Origin: Faecalibacterium sp. | GTDB lineage: Bacteria; Bacillota; Clostridia; Oscillospirales; Ruminococcaceae | DNA: 64,000 bases | Assembly: GCA_022652735.1 (NCBI GenBank) | Contig: JALCRP010000003.1 | Coordinates: 1 to 64,000, forward strand | Reading direction: 5' to 3' | In this document: piece by piece, positions 30,780 to 39,291 of the stretch | How positions within the stretch are numbered: position 1 is the stretch's first letter | Layout of the letters: every line of letters starts with the position of its first letter | Position numbers and translations under genes: made by a program | Notes under the pieces: model-generated | What the model saw: the letters and a program-made list of their open reading frames with translations, nothing else | What the model was told of the DNA's origin: nothing | Databases searched by the model: none

Positions 30780-32750
30780 TTAAGCTTCCCCGCGCAGCTG
30801 TACGGCCAAAACCGTATCGCGCAAAACGCCGGCGTCGGGCGTATCCAACGTCACTTCGCAATAGCCGTCGCCGCGGCTTTTTGCGGCGAGGACGGTATAT
30901 TCCTTGCCGTCTGCCGTGATGCTTTCGGCATCGGCCCAGCGGGGCGTGGTTTCGTCTTCGCGGAAGATCGCCACCGAGGGGTTGGCGTTCGATACGCCGT
31001 GCGTCCAATCGTCATCGGAGTAATCGGCCAGATACAGCGGCAGAGCAGGGTAAAGCGCGGATGTGGCGTCGGCGGAGATTGTGACGCCCTGTTTTTTCGG
31101 GATCAGCAGATACCAAAAGCGGTCAGCCTCGACGGCATAAGCGGCGTCGCCCGCCGTGCACGCCAGCGCAAGGAAGGTATCATAATCCGAGGTGATATAG
31201 AGCGTGTCGGGGTCGTAATTGCCGCTTTCAAGGCGGGCAAGCGTCTCTTTGTTGGCTGTCTGGCGCTGGGCGGTATCATAACGCGCGGTAAAGGCATCGT
31301 CCGTCGACATCTCGTGGCTGGCTGCAAAATAGGCGGGGTATACGGCCTGATACAGCGAAACATCCAGCGAGCAGACGCGTGTATAGTGGCTGCCGGCCTC
31401 TTCCCACACAGCGCTTTGCAAAGGATAGGTGAAATCCTGCCGATGCTCCGCAAAAAAACTGCTTTTTGCGGCCAGCGCGGGCGCCATATCCCAAAGCTGT
31501 ACTACCGCCACCGCCGTAACCAGCGCGGCGGGCAGCCAGTGCGCTTTGGCCGGGCGGCACTGTGCCAACATGGAAAATACAAATAGGAATATCAGATAAT
31601 ACACCGGGTAAAACATACGGCCGCTGCTGCGGAAGGTGCTGCACAGCGTTTCCAGCGCGGCAGGCAGCGTCAGGCGCACCACCACAAGGTTACCATAAAG
31701 GATCGTCGTCGAGACGGCAAACAGCGTCAGGCATAACGAGACAAGCGCCAGCGCCCAGTGGCGGCGCAGCGTTTCGAGCGCGCCGCGCCAGCGCTTTTTC
31801 ATCAGGAAAATGATGCCGCACGGCGGCGCCGCCGCCAGTACGCCGAGGCCCAGATAGTTGAAGCCATCGGCCGAGCCGAGGGCCTGCGGCCGCTGCTTAA
31901 GCACATTCGACCATACGATGCCGCCCGTGCTGACAGGGTCGAACAAGCTGTTCAGGTTCATGCAGAAATGGCCATACCCTGTGGCGAGATCGGCCGAGCC
32001 GGCCGAAAACATGCCGATCGCATACCCAACGCCCAACACCACGGCAAACCCTGCCGCCAAAAAGCCCAGCGGCCGGGCAAAGCGCCGTGTGCGCACGGCC
32101 TGCTCGGCGAGGTCGGCAAACAAGATGGCGAACACCATCGGCACAAAATACGGGTGGATCGCCGTGGCGAGGCCCAGCAGCACAAGATACCCCGCCCGAA
32201 AGCGAAAGCCCTGCCGCCGATTGGAAAAATACAAATACAGCGCAAACAAAATGAGAAAATGCGAGGCTAGCGCCGTGTGGCGAAAACTGCGCTCGAGCAA
32301 AATCGGGCTGGTACAAAACAGCACCGTGCCGCCCAAAACGGCGGGGAAGCTTTCCGAAAAAAGCGAAAGCAAAAGCGCCGCCGAGATGCCCTGCAAAATG
32401 TAGCAAAGCAGCGTCCACAGCCCAAAATACTGAAACGTTTCGGGCAGCCATGCGGCAAACAGCCGAAATAGAATCGCGGCCAGCGGGATGGAATCAGAGT
32501 AGCTGACGGTACTGCCCATGTTGGCCGCTACGCCCAGCGGAAAACCGAGTGGGCTTTCGCGGTAAAAAAGCCAGCCCGTATAGTGCTGTAAAACATCCTT
32601 TTCTACATAGCCCGTCAAAATCCAGCCGTCGTTGGTGACATCCAGCGCCGCGCCCGTATGCACAGCAAAAAATACCAGTGCGCCGATTAGCGCGCCGGAA
32701 AAAAGATACAGTAAAGTTTTTCGCCTTGCGGCGGGCAGCTTTTGCGGCAT
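30780..32750 (-). CDS. large polytopic membrane protein, DUF6311/GT-C-like
   Basis: A 656-residue protein with about 11 to 13 helices over the first two thirds and a soluble C-terminal domain of about 230 residues (from about 425; ends with beta-rich CEVTLDTPDAGVLRDTVLAVQLRG). The first extracytoplasmic loop has GWILTGYVEKDVLQHYTGWLFYRES, and a second loop has a PLGVAANMG..YSDSIPLAAILF stretch. I recall similar clostridial proteins as DUF6311. The topology suggests a GT-C glycosyltransferase using a polyprenyl-phosphate sugar, but no catalytic residue is certain. Promoter TTGCGC-17-TATAAT and a good AAAGGAGA site precede it. It is divergent from the glycan operon. Confidence 0.72.
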   Translation of the reverse strand: MPQKLPAARRKTLLYLFSGALIGALVFFAVHTGAALDVTNDGWILTGYVEKDVLQHYTGWLFYRESPLGFPLGVAANMGSTVSYSDSIPLAAILFRLFAAWLPETFQYFGLWTLLCYILQGISAALLLSLFSESFPAVLGGTVLFCTSPILLERSFRHTALASHFLILFALYLYFSNRRQGFRFRAGYLVLLGLATAIHPYFVPMVFAILFADLAEQAVRTRRFARPLGFLAAGFAVVLGVGYAIGMFSAGSADLATGYGHFCMNLNSLFDPVSTGGIVWSNVLKQRPQALGSADGFNYLGLGVLAAAPPCGIIFLMKKRWRGALETLRRHWALALVSLCLTLFAVSTTILYGNLVVVRLTLPAALETLCSTFRSSGRMFYPVYYLIFLFVFSMLAQCRPAKAHWLPAALVTAVAVVQLWDMAPALAAKSSFFAEHRQDFTYPLQSAVWEEAGSHYTRVCSLDVSLYQAVYPAYFAASHEMSTDDAFTARYDTAQRQTANKETLARLESGNYDPDTLYITSDYDTFLALACTAGDAAYAVEADRFWYLLIPKKQGVTISADATSALYPALPLYLADYSDDDWTHGVSNANPSVAIFREDETTPRWADAESITADGKEYTVLAAKSRGDGYCEVTLDTPDAGVLRDTVLAVQLRGEA

Positions 32751-32782
32751 AGCAGTTCTCCTTTTACGGATGCGTTTTTCTT

Positions 32783-32867
32783 ATTATAGCCGTTTGCCGC
32801 GCCCCGCGCAATCGCGCTTTGCATAGGGCGCGGCCGCGTTGCTTTTTGGCGGGGTGTAGGCTATAAT
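32783..32867. promoter_or_regulatory. divergent promoters with a TTGCATAGG motif between them
   Basis: Minus strand: TTGCGC (32806-32811), 17 bases, TATAAT (32783-32788), for the large membrane protein. Plus strand: TTGCTT (32839-32844), 17 bases, TATAAT (32862-32867), for the glycan operon. Between them TTGCATAGG (32819-32827) matches the motif seen at the Crp/Fnr gene. Confidence 0.7.
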
Positions 32868-32907
32868 GTATACTGTATTTTTATGGGCAGATGCAGGAGG
32901 AAACCAC

Positions 32908-33834
32908 ATGGGCGAAACGGTACTGGTCGGTTCGACGGGCTTTGTGGGCGGCAACCTCGCCGTTGCCGGCCGTTTTACAAAATGCTATCACTCCACCGAC
33001 GTGCAAGACGGCTTTGGGCAGGAAAACGATTTGGTGGTGTATGCCGGGGTGCCTGCGGCGATGTTTTTGGCCAACAGCAACCCCGCCGCTGATCTCGCCG
33101 TGATGCGCTCGGCGCGCGAAAACTTGCGCCGCCTCGCCGCAAAGCGTACGGTGCTGGTTTCTTCGATCTGCGTTTATGCCGACAGCCGCGGCAAAACCGA
33201 GGCCGACGCGCCTGCGGGCGAGGGCCTTGCCGCCTATGGCGCAAACCGCTTGCAGCTTGAGCAGTGGGTGCGCGAGGATTTTCCCAAAGCGCTGATTGTG
33301 CGGCTGCCCGCCTTGTACGGCAGGGGCCTTAAAAAGAATTTTTTGTATGATCTGCACACCATTACGCCCGCAATGTTGAAAGCGGACAAGTATGCACAGC
33401 TGGCCGCCGAAAGCGCGCTGGTAAAGGCCGCATACTCCGACAAAGGCAACGGCTTTTTCGCACTGAACGGCACGGCCGATGCCGCCGCGCTGAAAGCGTG
33501 GTTTGCCGCGAACGCCTTTAACGCCCTCTGTTTTACCGATTCCCGCAGCCGCTATCAGTTTTACCCGCTGGCGCGCCTTTGGCACGACATTGAAATGGCA
33601 CTGGATGGCGGCCTGACGGTATTAAACCTTGCCACGCCGCCCGTCTCGGCCGCCGAGGCGTACGAGGCGGTAACGGGCAAAGCGGATTGGCACAATACGC
33701 TGGCCGCGCCGCCTTATGCGTATGATCTGCACACGAATTACGCCGAAATGCTCGGCGGGCACGGCGATTATCTTTGCACGAAAGAGCAGGAGCTTGCCGA
33801 CATCGTGCGTTTTATGAAAGATTGGAAGGACTGA
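32908..33834 (+). CDS. NAD-dependent epimerase/dehydratase-like protein
   Basis: A 308-residue short-chain dehydrogenase-type protein. The Rossmann start ETVLVGSTGFVGGNL is followed by VVYAGVPA, TVLVSSICVYAD and the catalytic-type YGANRLQLEQW (Y-x-x-x-K replaced by YGANR). RLPALYGRG comes later. The usual active-site Lys of YxxxK is therefore Arg, which is unusual. It probably modifies a nucleotide sugar, or reduces one, for the glycan made by the following genes. It is first in the operon; the isomerase follows after four bases. AGGAGGAAACCAC precedes the ATG. Confidence 0.8.
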   Translation: MGETVLVGSTGFVGGNLAVAGRFTKCYHSTDVQDGFGQENDLVVYAGVPAAMFLANSNPAADLAVMRSARENLRRLAAKRTVLVSSICVYADSRGKTEADAPAGEGLAAYGANRLQLEQWVREDFPKALIVRLPALYGRGLKKNFLYDLHTITPAMLKADKYAQLAAESALVKAAYSDKGNGFFALNGTADAAALKAWFAANAFNALCFTDSRSRYQFYPLARLWHDIEMALDGGLTVLNLATPPVSAAEAYEAVTGKADWHNTLAAPPYAYDLHTNYAEMLGGHGDYLCTKEQELADIVRFMKDWKD

Positions 33835-33838
33835 AACG

Positions 33839-34633
33839 ATGGCAGACATCCGCCTTTCGGCCAGCAATATCGGCTGGAAAAAAGAGGACGACGAGCGCAT
33901 TTATGCCAAATTGCAGGCGCTCGGTTATCAGGGCCTCGAAATTGCCCCGACGCGCATTTTCCCTGAGCGCCCGTATGATTGTGCGCCCTCGGTGACATTG
34001 TTTGCGGGGTATCTTTACCGCAAATACGGCCTCGTGATCCCGAGCATGCAAAGTATCCTGAACGGGAAAACGGAAAACCTGTTTGACGAGGCGGGCCGTT
34101 TTGCGCTGACGGAATATCTGGATACCGCCTACGGCTTTGCCGCGGCCTGCCGCTGCAAAAACCTCGTGTTCGGCTGCCCGCGCAACCGCCGCCTGCCCGA
34201 GGGCAAAACGATTTTTGACGCGGACGATTTCTTCCGCGAAAATGGCATGTTGGCCGCGCGGCAGGGTGTGACGCTGGCGCTGGAAACTGTGCCGCCCTGC
34301 TATAACGATAACAATTTCTGCACCCGCACTCGAGATACGCTCGATTATGTAAAGCATCTTGGGGTGCCGGGCATTTCCGTCAATCTGGATGTCGGCGCGA
34401 TGCTGACAAACGGCGAGACATTGGCCGACATCGTGGGCGAACTGGCGCTTGTCAGCCACGTACACATTAGTGAGCCGGGCCTTGCGCCCATCGTGCCGCA
34501 CCCGATCCATCGTGAGCTGGCGCTGCTGCTCAAAGGCCTCGGGTATCAGGGATTTGTTTCGGTGGAAATGAAAACCACCGACGCCGATACGATGGAAAAA
34601 GCGCTGGAATATGTCGCGGAGGTTTTTGCATGA
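33839..34633 (+). CDS. sugar-phosphate isomerase/epimerase-like TIM-barrel protein
   Basis: A 264-residue AP-endonuclease-2/xylose-isomerase-like barrel (IRLSASNIGWKKEDD; GYQGLEIAPTRIFPE; LVFGCPRNRRLP; VTLALETVPPCYNDNN; ISVNLDVGAM; VSHVHISEPGLAPI; GYQGFVSVEMK). Candidate metal ligands are the Glu in ALETVP, the Asp in NLDVGA, the His in HVHISE and the late Glu in VSVEMK. Its substrate is unknown, presumably a sugar intermediate of the cluster. Its stop overlaps the next start (ATGA). Confidence 0.82.
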   Translation: MADIRLSASNIGWKKEDDERIYAKLQALGYQGLEIAPTRIFPERPYDCAPSVTLFAGYLYRKYGLVIPSMQSILNGKTENLFDEAGRFALTEYLDTAYGFAAACRCKNLVFGCPRNRRLPEGKTIFDADDFFRENGMLAARQGVTLALETVPPCYNDNNFCTRTRDTLDYVKHLGVPGISVNLDVGAMLTNGETLADIVGELALVSHVHISEPGLAPIVPHPIHRELALLLKGLGYQGFVSVEMKTTDADTMEKALEYVAEVFA

Positions 34634-35502
34634 GCGAAGAACGAAAAGCCTTTGCGGAAAAAACAGCCCCGGCGGCCGAAAAGCAGCCCGATGTGGCGGA
34701 AAACGCCGTGCGCACGATCTCCGGCGTGGCCGGGGTGCCTGCGTATACCGTACAGGAGTTTGCGCCGCATACCGCCGCCTACTGCCTGCTGATCCCGGTT
34801 ATCAACGAAGGAGGGCGCATTTTGGCCGAGCTGGACCGTGCACGGCAAGCCGAGATCTGCACACAGGTGGATGTGATCTTGTGCGACGGCGGCTCCACCG
34901 ACGGCAGTATGTCGCCGGAAAATTTGACGCTTCGCGGCGTGAATACGCTGCTGGTAAAGCGCGGCCCCGGTAAGCAGGGCGCGCAGCTGCGCATGGGCCT
35001 GCATTTTGCGCTGGCGCGTGGCTATGCGGGTGTGCTTACCGTTGACGGCAACAATAAAGATTCGATCGAAAGTGTCCCGCTGTTTTTGGAAAAGTTGGCC
35101 GCCGGCTATGATTTTGTACAGGGCAGCCGCTTTGTAAAAGGCGGGCAGGCCGTCAACACGCCGGCCGTGCGCTACTGGGCCGTGCGCCTTTTGCATGCGC
35201 CGGTTATCAGCCTTGCGGCGCGCCAATGGTTTACCGATACCACAAACGCCTACCGTGCCTACAGCCGCCGCTACCTGATTGATCCGCGGGTGCAGCCGCT
35301 GCGCGATATTTTTACCGGGTACGAGCTTTTGGCCTACCTTTCCGTGCGCGGGCCGCAGCTCGGGATGAAAGCCTGCGAGGTGCCGGTGCGGCGCGCCTAC
35401 CCGAAAACGGGCGCAACGCCAACGAAGATCAAGGGCATGAAGGGCAACAATGAGCTTTTGGGCTGCCTTTGGGGCGCGCTGACAGGAAAATACAACCCGT
35501 AA
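34630..35502 (+). CDS. GT2 glycosyltransferase, DPM1-like, no membrane domain
   Basis: A 290-residue GT2 protein. An N-terminal extension of about 45 residues is followed by CLLIPVINEGGRI, DVILCDGGSTDGSM, LVKRGPGKQGAQLRMG, VLTVDGNNKDS (the DxD-equivalent region reads DGN) and a SRFVKGGQAVNTPAVR acceptor-side segment. It resembles dolichol-phosphate-mannose-type synthases but lacks C-terminal helices. It is translationally coupled to the preceding isomerase. It probably adds a sugar to a lipid-linked glycan in the cytoplasm. Confidence 0.85.
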   Translation: MSEERKAFAEKTAPAAEKQPDVAENAVRTISGVAGVPAYTVQEFAPHTAAYCLLIPVINEGGRILAELDRARQAEICTQVDVILCDGGSTDGSMSPENLTLRGVNTLLVKRGPGKQGAQLRMGLHFALARGYAGVLTVDGNNKDSIESVPLFLEKLAAGYDFVQGSRFVKGGQAVNTPAVRYWAVRLLHAPVISLAARQWFTDTTNAYRAYSRRYLIDPRVQPLRDIFTGYELLAYLSVRGPQLGMKACEVPVRRAYPKTGATPTKIKGMKGNNELLGCLWGALTGKYNP

Positions 35503-35537
35503 AGGAAAGATGCTTTCCATGCGGCAGGGAGAACAGT

Positions 35538-36665
35538 ATGGTTTATGATAAAATCATCTTCGGCGCAGGGCTTTACGGCCTGTATGCCGCCGAGCAGTGC
35601 GGCGCCCGCGGCGAGCGGGTACTCGTCGTGGAGCGCGACGCGGCACCTTTTCAGCGCGCGACGTATATCAATCAGGCACGGGTGCATCAAGGGTATCACT
35701 ATCCGCGCAGCTACTCTACGGCTATCAAAAGCGCACACTATTTTCGGCGTTTTTGCGAGGATTATTCCTTTTGCCTGTACCGGGATTTCGAGCAGGTATA
35801 TGCGACAAGCCGCGAGTTTTCGTGGACGAGCGCACCGGAATTTCAAAAGTTCTGCGATGCCGCGCATATCCGCTGCGACGCCGTCAGCGCAGAGCGCTAT
35901 TTTAAGCCGGGCCTGTGCGACGGCGCCTTTTTAACCAACGAATACACCTACGATGCCAAGCTGCTCAAAGAGCATCTCTTGACCCAAATTGCGGCCGAGC
36001 CGACGGTGGAACTGCGCTTTGGCGTAAAGCCCGAGCATGCCGCCGCAAAGGGCGGCGCATGGCAGGTTTCGCTTTCCGACGGCAGCATGGCCGAGGCACC
36101 GTTTATTTTGAACGCGACGTATGCGGGCATCAACGACATCCACGCGATGATGGGCTTCGATGCGTTTCCGATCAAATACGAGCTGTGCGAGATGATCCTG
36201 TGCACGGTGGCGGAACCTTTCCAAAACCTCGGCATCACCGTGATGGACGGGCCGTTTTTTTCCATCATGCCGTTTGGGTGCACGGGGCTGCACAGCCTTT
36301 CGGCCGTGACGTTTACGCCCCATAATACCAGCTACGACAGCGTGGCAACTTTTCCATGTCAGGCGCAAAGCGAGGGCAGATGCCGCCCGGGCAGCCTTTT
36401 TAACTGCAACGCCTGCCCGGCCAAGCCCGCCAGCGCGTGGCCCTACATGAGCCGGCTTGCCAAAAAGTATCTGAAAGAGGAATACGGCTTTTCCTATCAT
36501 TCGAGCCTTTTCAGCATGAAGCCGATTTTGAAGGCGAGCGAGGTGGACGATTCGCGCCCAACCGTCGTGCGCCGCTATGCCAGCAGCCCGACTTTTGTTA
36601 GTGTGCTTTCGGGCAAGATCAACACCGTATACGATTTGGACGAGGTATTGCAGGATGAACGCTGA
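35538..36665 (+). CDS. FAD-dependent oxidoreductase (DAO-like) of the glycan cluster
   Basis: A 375-residue flavoprotein. The dinucleotide site is KIIFGAGLYGLYAAEQCGARGERVLVVERD. The core continues with NQARVHQGYHYPRS, a late VVRRY and VLSGKINTVYDLDEV, the FAD-binding end with GKxN replacing the usual GxG-type loop. Between about residues 275 and 300 it has four cysteines in the order C-x7-C-x7-C-x2-C (within CQAQSEGRCRPG and CNACPAKP), possibly a metal site. Related proteins occur in polysaccharide clusters and may oxidise or dehydrate an activated sugar or amino group; the reaction is not known. GCAGGGAGAACAGT precedes the start. Confidence 0.75.
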   Translation: MVYDKIIFGAGLYGLYAAEQCGARGERVLVVERDAAPFQRATYINQARVHQGYHYPRSYSTAIKSAHYFRRFCEDYSFCLYRDFEQVYATSREFSWTSAPEFQKFCDAAHIRCDAVSAERYFKPGLCDGAFLTNEYTYDAKLLKEHLLTQIAAEPTVELRFGVKPEHAAAKGGAWQVSLSDGSMAEAPFILNATYAGINDIHAMMGFDAFPIKYELCEMILCTVAEPFQNLGITVMDGPFFSIMPFGCTGLHSLSAVTFTPHNTSYDSVATFPCQAQSEGRCRPGSLFNCNACPAKPASAWPYMSRLAKKYLKEEYGFSYHSSLFSMKPILKASEVDDSRPTVVRRYASSPTFVSVLSGKINTVYDLDEVLQDER

Positions 36666-37578
36666 AAAAACTTATAAAGAGCAGAATTTTGTTTCGGCCG
36701 TCGTCTATCTGCATAACGACGAGCAAAGAGCCGTGCCGTTTCTGCGCATGCTGGATGGGCACTTTGCCGCACGTTTTGCCCATTACGAGATCGTCGCCGT
36801 AGACGATCGCTGCACCGACGGTACCGTGGCCGCCGTCAAGGAATGGGCGAAGGCGCTGGCACAGCCGCTGACGATCGTGCACATGAGCCTATATCAGGGT
36901 GTTGAGGGCGCGATGAACGCCGGGCTGGATTGTGCCATCGGCGATTATGTGTATGAGTTTGATTGCCCCGAGGCCCCGTGGCCCGAGCCGTTTATCGAAA
37001 AGGCCTACGATGCGGCTTTGCACGGCAGCGATATTGTTTCGGTGTGCCCGACGGTACAGCGCGGCAGCTCAAAGCTGTTTTACGCGCTGTTTAACGCCAA
37101 CAGCCATTCGGCCTATGCGCTGCGCACGGATGCGTTTCGGCTGGTATCCCGCCGCGCGGTCAACCGCGTACATGCCGTGTCAGAAAAGCTGCCTTACCGC
37201 AAAGCCGCCTATGCGGCCAGCGGCCTAAAGATGGAGACGCTGCCTTATACGGGCAAAGCCCCCTGCCGCGGCGAAGGGCGCTTTGGCCTCGCCGTCGACA
37301 GCCTTGCGCTGTACACGGATGCAGGCTATAAATTCAGCGTCGGGCTTACGGGCGCGATGCTCGTGCTGGCGCTGGCGGAGCTTGTTTATACGCTGGCGAT
37401 CTATTTCGGCGGCCGCCCGATCGAAGGCTGGACGACGATGATGTTTGTGCTGACGGTGGGCTTTTTTGGGGTGTTTGCGGTGTTGGCCATCGTGTGCAAG
37501 TATCTGAGCCTGATTTTGGCGCTGACCTTCAAAAAGCAGACGAGCCTCGTCGAGGGTATCGAAAAGATCCAGAAATAA
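36655..37578 (+). CDS. membrane GT2 glycosyltransferase
   Basis: A 307-residue GT2 protein with two C-terminal helices (about residues 224-247 and 258-284), as in GtrB/CsbB-type polyprenyl-phosphate glycosyltransferases. VSAVVYLHNDEQRAVPFL and IVAVDDRCTDGTVAAVKEW form the nucleotide half. YLHND replaces the usual YNE, and the DxD region reads EFDCPEAPWPEP, so the catalytic centre is divergent. It overlaps the oxidoreductase gene by 11 bases, which supports one operon. It probably provides a lipid-linked sugar for the following GT-C-like protein. Confidence 0.8.
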   Translation: MNAEKTYKEQNFVSAVVYLHNDEQRAVPFLRMLDGHFAARFAHYEIVAVDDRCTDGTVAAVKEWAKALAQPLTIVHMSLYQGVEGAMNAGLDCAIGDYVYEFDCPEAPWPEPFIEKAYDAALHGSDIVSVCPTVQRGSSKLFYALFNANSHSAYALRTDAFRLVSRRAVNRVHAVSEKLPYRKAAYAASGLKMETLPYTGKAPCRGEGRFGLAVDSLALYTDAGYKFSVGLTGAMLVLALAELVYTLAIYFGGRPIEGWTTMMFVLTVGFFGVFAVLAIVCKYLSLILALTFKKQTSLVEGIEKIQK

Positions 37579-37590
37579 GAGGGAAAACCT

Positions 37591-39291
37591 TTGGAAAAGC
37601 TTAAAAACATTTTCAAAAAGGATATGTCCCGCCGTGCGCTGGGCATTTTGATCTGCTGCACTTTCGCGGCAAAAGCCGTGCTTGCTTGGCAGCAGGAGAT
37701 TTATGTCTGGGTGGGCGGCGCGCCGCTGGATGACGAGCTGATGTATGCAATGGCGCGCAGCATCTCGGCGGGCAACTGGCTGGGCAGCTACAACTACCTT
37801 ACACTTTCTAAGCAGATGGGCTTTGCGGTGTGGCTGGCGCTGTGCCATCTGGTGCATCTTCCGTATCTGATCGCGGGGCAGCTTTTGCTGTGCGGCGCGG
37901 CGCTGGCGATGGCGTTTGCCTTTGCGCCGGTGCTCAAACGCAACAAAAGCCGTTTCTTGCTGTTTGCCGCGCTGGCGTTCAGCCCGGCGGCGGCCGCAAG
38001 TTTTACGCTGCGCGTATACCGCGATAACATTTTCCCGTCGGAGTGCATTTTGTTTTTCGCCGGGCTGATCGGCGTGGCGCTGCGCTATCGGCAAGGCCTG
38101 AAAAAATACTGGCTCTGGCTGATTCTCGCCGGCGTGGGCTTTGGTATGGCGAAGCTGACGCGCGAGGACGGCATTTGGCTTGCGCCGTTCGCGCTGCTCG
38201 GCACAGGCATCTTGCTTGTGGCGATCGTGCGCGAAAAAGGCCTTGATAAAAAGGTATGGCGCTGCCTTTCGCTGGCGGTGCCGTTTGGTATTCTGGCGGC
38301 GGCAGTGGTGGCCGTTTCGGCCGTAAACTACGCCTATTACGGCGTTTTTTGCACCAGCGATTTTTCCGAGGGGCCTTTTGCGGCCGCCTATGGCGCGATG
38401 ACGCGCGTAACGCACGAAAACGATACGCGCTTAGTGCCCGTGCCAAAGGATGTGCGCGAAAAGCTGTATGCGAATGTGCCGCAGCTGGCCCGCCTGAAGC
38501 CTTGGCTGGAAGAAAACAAGGCCATCCAAAATGCCTATCTGAATAAAGAACTTGGCGATTATCAGGCGGGCAGCTTTTATTGGGTACTGCGCCGCGCCGC
38601 GCAGGAGGAGGGCATCTACGATAACGCCGCGGATGCCGCCGCCTACTGGCAGGGCGTTGCCGATGCCATCAACGCGGCGATTGACGAGGGCGCACTGGAA
38701 GCGAGCTGCGGGCCGCGCAGCACAACGACGCCGATCATCCGCGGGCGGGATGTGCTGCCCACGATCGCCGAGGCGCTGCACAGCGTCGTATTCTGCGCCA
38801 CGTTTGAGGATTGCAGCTGCTACTATTATAAGGCCGAGGATTTGAGCCTGATTTTGCCCGAGGATGCGGCGGAATACGCGGCGTATCTCGGCAGTGTGCC
38901 GAACTATGCCGCCGTTGAGGGCGGGGCCGAGCCGTATTATGCGCCGCGCCAGCTGCTTTTGTACAATCTGTTTGATCTGCTGCGCCTGATTTACCGCGTG
39001 GCGCTGCCCCTTATGCTTATCGCGGCCGCGGCGCTGCAAATCCGAAAGCTTGTGTGGATGATACGGCATAAAAACGCCGACGGGCTGGTTTTATGGCTGG
39101 TGCTGCTGGGCGTGCTGGGCATGGCGCTGCTGCGCTGCGGCATGATCGCCTTTATGGAGGTGGCCGCGTTCCAAATCGGCACCTATGTAATGTATCTGGC
39201 CAGTGTGCATCCGCTGCTGCTGACGTATGCGGTGGCGGGCATTATAACGGGCGCAAACCTGCCCACCGAACAAAAAGGAGAAACTACTTGA
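37591..39291 (+). CDS. GT-C-like polytopic membrane protein of the glycan cluster
   Basis: A 566-residue protein with about nine to ten helices. The first outer loop has GGAPLDDELMYAMARSISAG, in which the DDE pair resembles the acidic first-loop motif of GT-C transferases. A soluble insertion of about 190 residues lies at about 255-440, before three final helices. It has no close named family by eye. It could polymerise or transfer the lipid-linked sugar outside the membrane. The start is TTG at 37591 with GAGGG upstream; an in-frame ATG at 37624 is an alternative. The last codons overlap the next gene (TTGA). Confidence 0.7.
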   Translation: MEKLKNIFKKDMSRRALGILICCTFAAKAVLAWQQEIYVWVGGAPLDDELMYAMARSISAGNWLGSYNYLTLSKQMGFAVWLALCHLVHLPYLIAGQLLLCGAALAMAFAFAPVLKRNKSRFLLFAALAFSPAAAASFTLRVYRDNIFPSECILFFAGLIGVALRYRQGLKKYWLWLILAGVGFGMAKLTREDGIWLAPFALLGTGILLVAIVREKGLDKKVWRCLSLAVPFGILAAAVVAVSAVNYAYYGVFCTSDFSEGPFAAAYGAMTRVTHENDTRLVPVPKDVREKLYANVPQLARLKPWLEENKAIQNAYLNKELGDYQAGSFYWVLRRAAQEEGIYDNAADAAAYWQGVADAINAAIDEGALEASCGPRSTTTPIIRGRDVLPTIAEALHSVVFCATFEDCSCYYYKAEDLSLILPEDAAEYAAYLGSVPNYAAVEGGAEPYYAPRQLLLYNLFDLLRLIYRVALPLMLIAAAALQIRKLVWMIRHKNADGLVLWLVLLGVLGMALLRCGMIAFMEVAAFQIGTYVMYLASVHPLLLTYAVAGIITGANLPTEQKGETT

